From the NCBI RefSeq assembly GCF_014982785.1, contig NZ_JADCKB010000007.1, forward strand, positions 1 through 64,000: a stretch of 64,000 nt of DNA, in the 5' to 3' direction. This DNA is from Ructibacterium gallinarum (GTDB lineage Bacteria > Bacillota > Clostridia > Monoglobales > Monoglobaceae). The notes beneath the pieces were generated by a model. It was given only the letters and a program-made list of their open reading frames with translations. It did no database searches and was not told the origin of the DNA. Positions 35,857 to 44,029 of this stretch are shown here, in pieces. The position numbers and the translations under genes are program-made. Positions within the stretch are counted from its first letter, which is position 1, and each line of letters opens with the position of its first letter.

Positions 35857-37581
35857 TTATTTTTTTAAATTATATATTGGCCAATGCTTAAATTCTTCTT
35901 TTTGTTTCACAGTAAGCTTATCATAATAATATTCAAAATCGGATTGATTATCAAGTATAATATTTATGCATGAAAGTACCATGCTATCCTCAGTATTATT
36001 TTTTAAGGATATGAGTAATTCCTTTTCTTCTTTTGATAATTGTCGAAGTCTCTTTATGGTTTGATAATAATTCACAACAACACTTATATCATCAGTATAT
36101 GTTTGTCTTAAATATTCTATTGTCCTAATACATGTATTTAAATACTCATCATTATTTTTAATATCATAGCATCTAAGCATTTCCAGATATATTTTAATGC
36201 AGCGTTCCTTAGCCACCGGAGAAGGATCGCATTGCTTTATTGCTTCTTCATAGCTATTTATTCTGAAATTACAAAACATCAACCATAGGTCTGCATTAGT
36301 ATCATTATAACATGGAACTTGATATTTTTCTCCTTTATCATCTTCAACAATTGTTTTCATGTACTTATGTAAATCAAAATAATTATATACTTTTTGAACA
36401 CCATTATCATTAAAAACTACTATTGCAATGTTTTTATTTGCTATTCCAACATTGATTGCTTGAATTACATTTGATTGCGTTATTTCGCCTTTATTATATA
36501 TAACAGCATTAACTAATGTTGCTATAGTTTCATTATCTTTTGCAGATAATTTACCTATGTCCACATCAAAATATACTCCTAAATAATCAAACATTGTTGC
36601 AATTTCTTGAAGATTCTTTTGAATAATTTTTAAATTTTCAAGATTTTTTTCATTTGGAACTATTTCAAAAAACGAATCCCCAATCGATACTCTTTTGTAG
36701 TTATTCCATGCAATCAAAAATTTAATATCTCTGATTCTTTCGTATAAGTTGCCTTGAATTTTAACATCAATCTTAGGAATAAAATGTTCTCCAATATTTG
36801 AAATATATATTCCTTTTCCAATTTTTGCTTTTATTCCGTTTTTATTATGTTGAATTACAAATTCGTCATAATATTTTTCATCACCAATATATACAGCTAC
36901 ATGACTGTGCTCGTTGATTTGACATATTGTAGCTTTATTTGATATTATTTCTTCTTTTAATTCAGTCTGATAGGCTTTTATATAGACATCATTGTTGAGC
37001 AAATATTTTATTGCATTTTTAATATTTCCAGCAAGTGTGAACTTGAAATCTTTAAGTTTTTTTACATCTTCGTTTGGAATACATTTTACACCTTTTTGAT
37101 TCTGTCTTTCTGCAATAAATTGATTACATATTTTTAAAAACTGCTTTTTTTCTAATTTTTTTAATTTAATTCTTTTTTGCTTTTGATCTGTTTTAATGTT
37201 TTTTAAAATAGCGTGAATGTCATATGGCAGTAGTAAATTATAAAAAATTCTATACTGTGTATTTGATACTAGTTCAACAACAAAAAATATAACACCATCA
37301 AACAACAAGAAATTTTTTAAATCTGCAATCTCTACATCAAAAGATATTTCTTTCAAAGATAATTTTTGTACCTGGGTTCCTTTTACTTGTACAGTAATAT
37401 AATCCAAAATATCTTCTTTCTTTTCAGTAGGATGTTTACGAACGATGATTTTTCCATCTACACTTGCCGTTTTATCATTCGTATCAATATGTGATTCAAG
37501 TCGAGAAAATTCGTTACATAAATTTTCAATCTTATTTACTGAAATTTCTTCTATTTTTTTCTTGGTTAATTCTCTTCTCAT
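35857..37581 (-). CDS. DUF4365-domain protein, putative defence nuclease
   Basis: A 574-residue protein. Residues ~15-160 match the DUF4365 type: a helix with conserved Glu (NEFSRLESHI), then DYITVQVKGTQVQK, an Asp...Gln-x-Lys pattern like a PD-(D/E)XK nuclease core. DUF4365 proteins are frequent in defence islands. The middle (~190-400) and helical C-terminal part (~410-574; DLWLMFCNFRINSYEEAIKQCD) have no family I can name. It is very AT-rich compared with chromosomal neighbours. The start has only a weak ribosome site. Its nuclease activity is inferred from the motif alone. Confidence 0.65.
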   Translation of the reverse strand: MRRELTKKKIEEISVNKIENLCNEFSRLESHIDTNDKTASVDGKIIVRKHPTEKKEDILDYITVQVKGTQVQKLSLKEISFDVEIADLKNFLLFDGVIFFVVELVSNTQYRIFYNLLLPYDIHAILKNIKTDQKQKRIKLKKLEKKQFLKICNQFIAERQNQKGVKCIPNEDVKKLKDFKFTLAGNIKNAIKYLLNNDVYIKAYQTELKEEIISNKATICQINEHSHVAVYIGDEKYYDEFVIQHNKNGIKAKIGKGIYISNIGEHFIPKIDVKIQGNLYERIRDIKFLIAWNNYKRVSIGDSFFEIVPNEKNLENLKIIQKNLQEIATMFDYLGVYFDVDIGKLSAKDNETIATLVNAVIYNKGEITQSNVIQAINVGIANKNIAIVVFNDNGVQKVYNYFDLHKYMKTIVEDDKGEKYQVPCYNDTNADLWLMFCNFRINSYEEAIKQCDPSPVAKERCIKIYLEMLRCYDIKNNDEYLNTCIRTIEYLRQTYTDDISVVVNYYQTIKRLRQLSKEEKELLISLKNNTEDSMVLSCINIILDNQSDFEYYYDKLTVKQKEEFKHWPIYNLKK

Positions 37582-37699
37582 ATAAAAAATCTCACACTCT
37601 ATATTTTACAAATCCTGTCTATAATATTGATTTTCACAAGAAATCAAAAATGATTATTTTAGAACATTTTTCTCTCTATATTAATACTTATCGCTTAAC

Positions 37700-37840
37700 T
37701 TAAATGTAATCAACAACGATATATTCACCCAAATCACCAGTAACATTTTTTGAACGAATCAGTTTTTCTTCACGCATCTTAGACAGTAACTCTCCATAAA
37801 TTTCTATTAATTCCAGTCCGGAATATTTTGAAAAATCCAT
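37700..37840 (-). pseudogene. Truncated gene fragment, N-terminal 46 residues (DUF6998-like)
   Basis: A 46-residue frame beginning MDFSKYSGLELIEIYGELL and stopping at GDLGEYIVVDYI. It looks like the start of a longer protein often found beside restriction-modification genes, in which GDLGEY(L/I)xxxY is followed by ~130 more residues. Here a stop follows at once, and no continuation is visible downstream. The family name is from memory and not certain. Confidence 0.45.
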
Positions 37841-37862
37841 TATATCTAATCCCTTACTTTAA

Positions 37863-38061
37863 TTATTTAGCAAAACCTTTATAACTTCCAAATCCAAGCA
37901 TATACGCAGCCATCGCAATTGCCAAATCTTCCGATTCAAAATTCTGTTCGCTCGCCATAGCTCTCAACTTTTCCAACCAATGCCGTCAGATTATCAAAGT
38001 TTATTGATGTTTCTCCGCAATAACCACGGAAATTCTTTATTCTAAGAGTTTTGATCTTCAT
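37863..38061 (-). pseudogene. Fused remnants: AAA/OLD-type ATPase start joined to the end of another gene
   Basis: At 38061 a frame starts MKIKTLRIKNFRGYCGETSI and continues NFDNLTALVGK, the classic first strands of an SMC/OLD-type AAA ATPase just before its Walker A (usually GKNDxGKST). It then loses that motif and stops at 37936. In another frame, 37985-37863 encodes LEKLRAMASEQNFESEDLAI...GFGSYKGFAK with a stop, the C-terminal tail of a different protein. The junction near 37975 is best explained by a deletion that removed most of two genes. Confidence 0.55.
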
Positions 38062-38088
38062 AAATATGCCTCACAATGAACAACAATA

Positions 38089-38814
38089 TTACTTGTCATA
38101 AGTTTCTTCAATATCTGACCAACGAGGAATAACTAATCTTTCACCATAATGTTTCTCATAACTATCAAGAAACTGACGTTTCCACGAAGCTGCTGAATTG
38201 TGTGTTTTCGGATTTTGATAAACCGCTTCCTCAATGGCTGAAATAAAATCTTCCATCGTTCTAAACATAGGATAATTACCACGTTGAGTACTATACCATA
38301 CACCAGGGCGAATCTTATGTACAACATTCTGCTTAACTTGTAAATTAATTGACCAATCTCTCATACGACGTGTTATCTGCCAAACCTTCTTCAACCAAAG
38401 ATCTTTAATAGTAACTATACCATCGTCGCTCATATCATAGCCAAAAATCAAATAATCTACGTGAAGCATATATGGCTTTTCGATTATTTCCTCTTCGTAC
38501 ATTCTAAAATCAGCAATATCGAAACCTGGCGAAGCATTTCGATTAAAAGCCTTTACCTCTAACAAGTTTTTCGTTAAATCATCTGGATTTAAGAAGAAAT
38601 CTGGTGGCATTTGAGTGTTTTCGCTTGGTGCATACTCAATGCCTCTTTTATCTAGCCATCCTTGCAACCACTCTTGAATAATATTACCAACAACATCTTT
38701 TTGGTGAACTATAATATCTACATCTCCGAGAAAAAACTTTATTTGACCTTGTAGTTCAAGAATTCTATCTTCATTAATCAGTTTATCATATACCTCTTGG
38801 CTTGTAAGTCTCAT
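38089..38814 (-). CDS. Type II restriction endonuclease, NgoBV-like
   Basis: A 241-residue protein that resembles the NgoBV restriction endonuclease family throughout: EVYDKLINEDRILELQGQI at the start, PPDFFLNPDDLTKNLLEVKAF (~66-88; PD...E-x-K, the catalytic metal site) and DYLIFGYDMSDDGIVTIKDLWLKKVW. NgoBV recognises GGNNCC, so the same or a related site is likely but not proven. It is the last gene of a C-M-R operon, six nt after the methyltransferase stop, so methylation is made before cleavage. Confidence 0.78.
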   Translation of the reverse strand: MRLTSQEVYDKLINEDRILELQGQIKFFLGDVDIIVHQKDVVGNIIQEWLQGWLDKRGIEYAPSENTQMPPDFFLNPDDLTKNLLEVKAFNRNASPGFDIADFRMYEEEIIEKPYMLHVDYLIFGYDMSDDGIVTIKDLWLKKVWQITRRMRDWSINLQVKQNVVHKIRPGVWYSTQRGNYPMFRTMEDFISAIEEAVYQNPKTHNSAASWKRQFLDSYEKHYGERLVIPRWSDIEETYDK

Positions 38815-38820
38815 ATTGCA

Positions 38821-40107
38821 TTATACCTCCTTGCAATAAATATCAAGTACACGAGTTGATACCTCTGCAATGACAGGTACAACTACTGTATTACCTAACA
38901 AATCATAACCTAAACTTTTTTCTACATCTAATTTATAATCATCAGGATAGCCAAACAAGCGTAAACCCTCTTTTAACGACAAAGTTCTCAAACCATTACC
39001 ATCTGTAACATACAAATGCTGCATATCCATCGCTACAAGTGTAGGTGCAATATCATTATCACCCATAATCTTGCTAATTTCAAAGGACATTTTACCCGCA
39101 ACAATATTATATCCTTTTGGTAGTTGTGTGTCAGGTTCTCTATGATTGCCGACTTTTTTCTTTGGGTGTTCATAGCGAAGATATTTTTTATGTACAAGGT
39201 CGTTTAACATATCTTCAAGTTCAGGATGATTAAAAAAAGTTTTTATTTGATTAAGTGTTAATGGCATTCCGTCCATCCAATCAATTCCATATTCTTCTGC
39301 CCATTTCTTTTTTCTGCGCTCTTTTAACATTGTGTTCAATAACTCTCTTTGAGTTTTACTAACAGAACCTTTGATTTCAATATCCCAACTATGTATATTG
39401 TTTTCTCCTCCACGTTTATCTTTGATTGATTTACCTGCTAGTTCTTCAATTGAATAATGTGCCAATAAGTTATCAATAAATTTGCTATGTTCTGTAGGCA
39501 AACCTTTTTCAAGGATATCTCCTAATACTGCTGACGTGTGCTTAAAATTAGAAATGTCAGGGCACTCTCGTAATGTACCGACAATATAGATTCTTTTTCT
39601 TTCTTGAGGTATTCCAAAAAATTTAGCATTTAACACCCTCCAAGAAACCTTATAACCCAACATATCTAAATGTCCAAGAATAGTTCTAAGCGTTTTTCCG
39701 ATCTTATCTTTCGCATTCTCCTTATCGTGGTTTACAAGTCCTTCAACATTTTCAAGCACAAATCCATATGGCTTCTTTTCTTTTAATATTCGTTCAACTT
39801 CAAAAAAGAGTGTACCTCTTGTGTCTGCAAATCCCAAACGCTTTCCAGCCGAAGAAAAGGCTTGGCAAGGAAATCCAGCCAACAAAAAATCAAAATCAGG
39901 GATATTCTTAGCTTCTATTTGCGTAATATCTCCGTGAATTTTCTCATCAGGATGATTCTGCTTTAAGACTTCAACAGCGTGTTGCTTAATTTCTGAAGTA
40001 AAAACACACTCAGAGGTATATCCTTTTCTATTGCAAGCAATTTCAAAACCTTTACGAATGCCACCAATTCCAGCAAAAAGGTCAATAAATCTAATATGCT
40101 TATTCAT
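38821..40107 (-). CDS. DNA (cytosine-5) methyltransferase
   Basis: A 428-residue C5 methyltransferase. Motif I is FIDLFAGIGGIRKGFE, motif IV GFPCQAFSSAGKRLG (catalytic Cys), motif VI ENVEGL, motif VIII QERKRIYIVG and motif X LGNTVVVPVIAEV. The ~130 residues between VIII and X form the target-recognition domain. It protects the site cut by the NgoBV-like nuclease downstream. The frame is open to 40128, but ATG 40107 lies 9 nt after GGAGG and gives the normal start NKHIRFIDLF. It overlaps the end of the upstream controller gene by 8 nt, so the two are translationally coupled. Confidence 0.93.
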   Translation of the reverse strand: MNKHIRFIDLFAGIGGIRKGFEIACNRKGYTSECVFTSEIKQHAVEVLKQNHPDEKIHGDITQIEAKNIPDFDFLLAGFPCQAFSSAGKRLGFADTRGTLFFEVERILKEKKPYGFVLENVEGLVNHDKENAKDKIGKTLRTILGHLDMLGYKVSWRVLNAKFFGIPQERKRIYIVGTLRECPDISNFKHTSAVLGDILEKGLPTEHSKFIDNLLAHYSIEELAGKSIKDKRGGENNIHSWDIEIKGSVSKTQRELLNTMLKERRKKKWAEEYGIDWMDGMPLTLNQIKTFFNHPELEDMLNDLVHKKYLRYEHPKKKVGNHREPDTQLPKGYNIVAGKMSFEISKIMGDNDIAPTLVAMDMQHLYVTDGNGLRTLSLKEGLRLFGYPDDYKLDVEKSLGYDLLGNTVVVPVIAEVSTRVLDIYCKEV

Positions 40108-40318
40108 TTTCATTATCCTCCAAGACAACTTCTGTTATATCTCCAATATCACAATGTAATACTTCGCATATTTTTTCAAGTGTTTCAATAGGTACAGATT
40201 CATCACGTCCCAGTTTAGCCATTGCGTTTGAGCTGATCTTTGCAGCAGTACGAAGCTGTGTTTTGTTCATTTTTTTATCTATCATTAACTTCCAAAGTTT
40301 GTTGTATGACCTTGCCAA
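40100..40318 (-). CDS. XRE-family controller (C) protein of the restriction-modification operon
   Basis: A 72-residue single-domain helix-turn-helix protein (ARSYNKLWKLMIDKKMNKTQ; ISSNAMAKLGRDESVPIETL; CEVLHCDIGDITE), the Cro/C1-type found as controllers of type II restriction systems. It starts with TTG at 40318, seven nt after GGGAGG. An upstream ATG at 40351 is excluded because it overlaps the -10 region of the promoter (40354-40359). The operon order C-M-R and an 8-nt overlap with the methyltransferase support timed expression of the toxic nuclease. Confidence 0.85.
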   Translation of the reverse strand: MARSYNKLWKLMIDKKMNKTQLRTAAKISSNAMAKLGRDESVPIETLEKICEVLHCDIGDITEVVLEDNENE

Positions 40319-40353
40319 AGTACAATCCTCCCTGCAAATACATTGTTTCATTT

Positions 40354-40382
40354 ATTATAGCAGATATAGCTTTGAAATTCAA
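40354..40382 (-). promoter_or_regulatory. Promoter and likely operator of the C-M-R operon
   Basis: The minus strand has TTGAAT (40382-40377), a 17-nt spacer and TATAAT (40359-40354). The -35 lies within an 11-nt near-palindrome TTGAATTTCAA (40382-40372), a plausible autoregulatory site for the C protein. Confidence 0.7.
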
Positions 40383-40483
40383 CATCTTTTTGCTAAATTC
40401 AAAATAATATTGCAAATCTCAATTGTAATTAGAGGATTATTTAAATGGGAGATGGATGTTTTGTACTCCATCTCCTTTTGGAA

Positions 40484-40852
40484 TTACACAAATATAAAAT
40501 CTGAATTCACAATATCCGTCACTCTGCTGCGGATATTGTTCATCCTCTGCACCCACAGCATTTGGTTTTCAGCTTTGAGTTTTTCCGTTACGCCTTCTTG
40601 TTCTGCATATTTTGATATAAGGTCGTTCAGCATATTATAAGCTTCACGATCAATTTCATAAATGTATTCATCCAGTTTACCCTGTAAAATCAAAGATGTA
40701 TAAAACCCTTTGCGGTATTCTTTTATAAACTCTTTATGTAATCTGCCATAAACTCCGATTGGGTAGCGTTTTTTTGGCACTTCGACATTTGGATAGTAAT
40801 AATCTCCGCGCTTTACATACTCAATTCCGTTTTCAATAATTTTTTCTTTCAT
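40484..40852 (-). CDS. TnpV family protein
   Basis: A 122-residue protein of the TnpV type found in clostridial mobile elements: DYYYPNVEVPKKRYPIGVYGRLHKEFIKEY near the start, TSLILQGKLDEYIYEIDREAYNMLNDLI in the middle and EGVTEKLKAENQMLWVQRMNNIRSRV at the end. The function is unknown; the family is named for its presence in transposons such as Tn4451-like elements. It lies between the restriction-modification promoter and the relaxase gene. The ribosome site is AAAGGAG, 7-9 nt from ATG 40852. Confidence 0.85.
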   Translation of the reverse strand: MKEKIIENGIEYVKRGDYYYPNVEVPKKRYPIGVYGRLHKEFIKEYRKGFYTSLILQGKLDEYIYEIDREAYNMLNDLISKYAEQEGVTEKLKAENQMLWVQRMNNIRSRVTDIVNSDFIFV

Positions 40853-40891
40853 GATTAAATTCTCCTTTTCATTTTATCCTTAACCACCCAA

Positions 40892-40915
40892 ACAGGAATG
40901 TGGCACATTCCTGTA
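40892..40915. repeat. Palindromic repeat, copy 1 (mob-flanking)
   Basis: Perfect palindrome with arms CAGGAATGTG and CACATTCCTG around one G (40893-40913). Identical over 24 nt to 42466-42489; the two copies flank the relaxase gene and its upstream non-coding region. Confidence 0.8.
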
Positions 40916-40935
40916 GAGGCAGTTAATGGAAAGTA

Positions 40936-42075
40936 TTATTTTGTAATATCCGAGCGTTTTTGTGATTTTTGTTTATTTATAATTTTAAGTATTTCTTGTA
41001 TTTTATCAAATCCGAAATATGATTTAATCTTATCATAATCTCTTACTTGAACTTTTAACTGGCTGTTTTCCAAATTCAAATTCCATACTTTTGATTTATA
41101 ACTTTCTTTTTCTTTAGTCAGTTTATCGATAATTTCCGACGATTTTTCTTCGGCTTTTTCTGCCCGGTAACATCTGCGTGCAAGATTTTTTACAATCTCC
41201 AATAGTTTTTTTATAAAAGGCTCAACATACTTTGATTTATATGTTTTTGCTGACATTAAAGGCGGAGCATTTTTGATTTCAAAATCTTCATTTTCTTTTA
41301 TTTTTCTAACCGTTACCATTGCATATTCCTCAGCATTTTTATAAGTTTTCATCTCCTCCTTCAATTCTTCTTTTTTATCTTCAAGAGCTTCCACTTCTTC
41401 AATAAGTTTATCTCTCTTAAATTCACTCACAGATTTATGCTTTTCGTGTGTATTTTTTTGATCCCATTCAATGTCATGATCAAGCATAATTTTTGATAAA
41501 ACTTCCTTTTCAGAATTTCGCCATTTAATTAGTTCCGTATTGCGTCGTCCCATTCCAATGAAACCTTGTTGATTTAACGCACTTTTTAATGAAACTCTTG
41601 TATCAAGTTTTCTATTGCCTTCCGTAGTGAACGGAACAAAGTCAATATGTAAATGCGGTGTTGCTTCATCCATATGCAAGTGAGCAGAGAATACATAAAG
41701 TTGTGGATTTCTGTCTTTAAATCCTTTCATATACTCATCAAGGATTTTCTTTGCAAGCTGCCCGTTTTCCGTCGTAGCTCCCATATTATCCTTATCTCCA
41801 ATCTGCACTATGATTTCGTGAAAAGGTTTTTCCTGCTTGCTTTCTTGACTGATTTTTTTATAATAATTTGTAATATGTCTATCCTTGCGTGTCTGCTTCT
41901 CGTTGTGTCTTTTAACAGCATCATCAAACAATTTATGATACACAGTTCTGATATTTTCCCTGCAGTAAGTGATGTTATTTTGGGTGCGTTCTTTATCAAC
42001 ATTTTCTGCTGTAAATTTTCTGTCGTTATGGTTTACCGAGCCTTTACCCGTCATAATGGATATTGTTCTTTGCAT
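40936..42075 (-). CDS. MobV-family relaxase (Pre/Mob)
   Basis: A 379-residue relaxase that would nick oriT and lead plasmid-like transfer. The N-terminus MQRTISIMTGKGSVNHNDRK is the MobV start, and the HUH motif is FSAHLHMDEATPHLHIDFVPF (~128-148). The C-terminal ~150 residues are largely coiled coil. It is preceded by GAGGTG. The ~430-nt structured region upstream (42076-42508) is the natural place for its oriT. No coupling protein or secretion genes are present, so transfer would need a helper element. Confidence 0.93.
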   Translation of the reverse strand: MQRTISIMTGKGSVNHNDRKFTAENVDKERTQNNITYCRENIRTVYHKLFDDAVKRHNEKQTRKDRHITNYYKKISQESKQEKPFHEIIVQIGDKDNMGATTENGQLAKKILDEYMKGFKDRNPQLYVFSAHLHMDEATPHLHIDFVPFTTEGNRKLDTRVSLKSALNQQGFIGMGRRNTELIKWRNSEKEVLSKIMLDHDIEWDQKNTHEKHKSVSEFKRDKLIEEVEALEDKKEELKEEMKTYKNAEEYAMVTVRKIKENEDFEIKNAPPLMSAKTYKSKYVEPFIKKLLEIVKNLARRCYRAEKAEEKSSEIIDKLTKEKESYKSKVWNLNLENSQLKVQVRDYDKIKSYFGFDKIQEILKIINKQKSQKRSDITK

Positions 42076-42508
42076 AGTATTTTCACCTCGCTGATTGTAT
42101 TTTCAAGTGAGCGATAGCGAACTGAGCTTTTGTTCAATAAGTTGGGCAACGCCTGCCGTCATTCAACAAAATATTCCTTAATTGCGAACACAGTGAGCAT
42201 CTTTTTGTTTTGTTACTTTTGTCAAAAGTAACGCAAATGCACTTTTGTCAGCAAGCCAACAAAAATGCGGCTACCTACGGCAGTTTGCGCTCCTGCGGAG
42301 AGCTTGTTCGGCTATCGCCGAAGTGTATGCCGCCTATAGCTGCACACACCGCAGACGGCAGATATTTTTTACATAAAATCTGCCGTCTGCAATGGTGGAG
42401 AACGTTCAAAAATTTCACGTTCTCACCTATCGGCAATCCATCACTTTTGTGCCTTCATTGCCTACACAGGAATGTGGCACATTCCTGTAAATATCTCTTA
42501 AGGAAAAA
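42076..42508 (-). other. Structured non-coding region, candidate oriT
   Basis: No convincing gene. It holds a perfect 10-bp inverted repeat around one T (GTTACTTTTG / CAAAAGTAAC, 42212-42232), a perfect 13-bp stem with a 14-nt loop (GCAGACGGCAGAT / ATCTGCCGTCTGC, 42351-42390), an 8-bp repeat (GAGAACGT / ACGTTCTC, about 42398-42426) and copy 2 of the mob-flanking palindrome. Dense inverted repeats directly upstream of a MobV relaxase gene suggest an origin of transfer. The nick site cannot be placed by eye. Confidence 0.5.
42466..42489. repeat. Palindromic repeat, copy 2 (mob-flanking)
   Basis: Identical 24-nt copy of 40892-40915. It lies 19 nt past the stop of the 85-residue gene. There is no T-run on either side, so it is not an ordinary terminator. 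Confidence 0.8.
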
Positions 42509-42766
42509 TTACCACTGGAAGCTTTCCGGCACTCCTTTTTCATCGAGATATTTTTTGCGTGCTTCCTCACACTCCTGTTCCGTTTCTGCAGTTTTATATT
42601 TTGTGTAGTAACTCCGCATGGAAATTCTGTCTAACTTCTTCTGAAGTTCTTTTTTGATTTCACGCTCCAAATCGAATAGCTCTTCATCGTCATATCCGAT
42701 TTCTTCACTGTAAAAAAACTTAACCAATTTGACAAACAGAGCTTCGCTTATTTGCAGCTGTTTCAT
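42509..42766 (-). CDS. Small mobile-element protein of unknown function ("complexin-2"-type annotation)
   Basis: An 85-residue charged helical protein (MKQLQISEALFVKLVKFFY ... LDRISMRSYYTKYKTAETEQ ... YLDEKGVPESFQW). Similar small proteins with the ending YLDxxGxPxSFRW are common next to relaxase and replication genes in Firmicute elements, where they are often mislabelled complexin-2. No catalytic motif. The ribosome site AAAGGAGG is 6 nt before the ATG. Confidence 0.75.
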   Translation of the reverse strand: MKQLQISEALFVKLVKFFYSEEIGYDDEELFDLEREIKKELQKKLDRISMRSYYTKYKTAETEQECEEARKKYLDEKGVPESFQW

Positions 42767-42858
42767 ATTTTTCCTCCTTTCCGTGACGGTCGTGACGATA
42801 TTTTAGATACCTATATCGTCACTCTAAATACCGTCACTATCGTCACCATCGACACGCT

Positions 42859-43911
42859 TTATTCCTCTTTAGGAACATATTGGAATGTCACCTGTCTGCC
42901 CGAATGAGTTCGTGTATTCTCATATGCTATTTGATATTCATAAAACAATCTGTCTGCATTTACATTCAGATGTCTTGTCATTGTGTTCGGCTGAATATCG
43001 AGGCTGAGTTTGGAAATCAACTCAGTTGCAGTTCCAGTCCATTCAGGAATATCAGCATTTACAAATTCCGAAACCCTTTCGAGGATATCATCAGTTGGAA
43101 GCTTCCAAAGTTCATTTTCGATTTTTGTCAGTTCCCAAAGGCAGTGTTCAGAATTGAATTTCAAATACAATCTTTGATCTTGCTGATCTCTGCCGACAAT
43201 ATCGAGCGTTGCTTTCGGCGATGTGCGTTTTTCTTTTTGAAGAAGAAACGCACCGTCAGCAGCTCCAAGGAGTCCGTTTGTTCCCGATATTGTTTCAAAG
43301 CAATCATCTGCATGCTGTTTACGCGTATGATGTACCAAAAGCAGACAAACATTGTTACTGTCACTGAATTTTTTCAGTTTTGTGACAATATCATAATCGC
43401 TTCCATAACTGTATTTATCACTTCCGGCATCACGGATTTTTTGCAAAGTGTCAATGATAATCAACTTTGTATCTTTGTGCTTTGCCATAAAATATTCCAG
43501 CTGTTTATCCAGTCCTTCATTGAGCTGATTTGAATGTGTGGACAAATAAAAATTCTCATTTTCCGTATCGCCGAACATGGTATATAATCTGTGCTGAAGT
43601 CTGGCATAATCATCTTCCAGCGCAAGATACAGAACAGTTCCGTTATTGACTTTATAACTCCAAAGATTGGTTTCTGTGCTTATATGATATCCCAGCTGCG
43701 CCATAAAGAAGGATTTACCAACCTTCGGTGCACCTACAAATAAATAGGTGCCGCTGTATAAAAGATTTTCAATGATTGGTGTTCTCGGTTTGTAAACTTC
43801 GTCATATAAGGCTGTCAGCGATTTTGCCGGCAAGTAATACGGATTGCTCATCTGTCTGTAAAATTCCTGCATTTCATCCATAGCAATATCGTCAAATTTT
43901 TCTTCAAACAT
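42859..43911 (-). CDS. RepA-like AAA ATPase (RecA-fold helicase type)
   Basis: A 350-residue ATPase. Walker A is LFVGAPKVGKSFFMAQ (~65-80), Walker B is KLIIIDTLQKI (~150) and the sensor stretch is CLLLVHHTRKQ (~190). This is the AAA_25/RepA fold of hexameric plasmid helicases. The C-terminal ~90 residues look like a winged-helix DNA-binding region (WTGTATELISKLSLDIQPNTM). It probably supports replication of the excised element. ATG 43911 lies 8 nt after GAGGGG and is preferred over GTG 43920. Confidence 0.85.
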   Translation of the reverse strand: MFEEKFDDIAMDEMQEFYRQMSNPYYLPAKSLTALYDEVYKPRTPIIENLLYSGTYLFVGAPKVGKSFFMAQLGYHISTETNLWSYKVNNGTVLYLALEDDYARLQHRLYTMFGDTENENFYLSTHSNQLNEGLDKQLEYFMAKHKDTKLIIIDTLQKIRDAGSDKYSYGSDYDIVTKLKKFSDSNNVCLLLVHHTRKQHADDCFETISGTNGLLGAADGAFLLQKEKRTSPKATLDIVGRDQQDQRLYLKFNSEHCLWELTKIENELWKLPTDDILERVSEFVNADIPEWTGTATELISKLSLDIQPNTMTRHLNVNADRLFYEYQIAYENTRTHSGRQVTFQYVPKEE

Positions 43912-43947
43912 AAAATTCACCCCTCTTTCTATTGAAAAATCAATAGA

Positions 43948-44027
43948 AATGTGGTAAACTATCTTTTCGTAGTGAGGAAGTGTTTACCACATTCCTTATC
44001 CCAAAGTATTTGCTTATACTTTGGGAT
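43948..44027. repeat. Two consecutive inverted repeats between mobC-like and repA-like genes
   Basis: First, perfect 12-bp arms AATGTGGTAAAC (43948-43959) and GTTTACCACATT (43982-43993) with a 22-nt loop. Second, perfect 12-bp arms ATCCCAAAGTAT (43998-44009) and ATACTTTGGGAT (44016-44027) with a 6-nt loop, followed on the plus strand by TTTTATTTTT. The second looks like a terminator against antisense transcription; the first, just upstream of repA, could be a replication or copy-control element. Confidence 0.55.
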
Positions 44028-44029
44028 TT

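Noticed and set aside
40319-40351. Upstream ATG (40351) as the start of the restriction controller
   Set aside because: It lies at or before the predicted transcription start of the operon promoter; TTG 40318 has a proper ribosome site.
40484-40852. Transposase or insertion sequence
   Set aside because: TnpV is an accessory protein family; no transposase catalytic domain or terminal inverted repeats are nearby.
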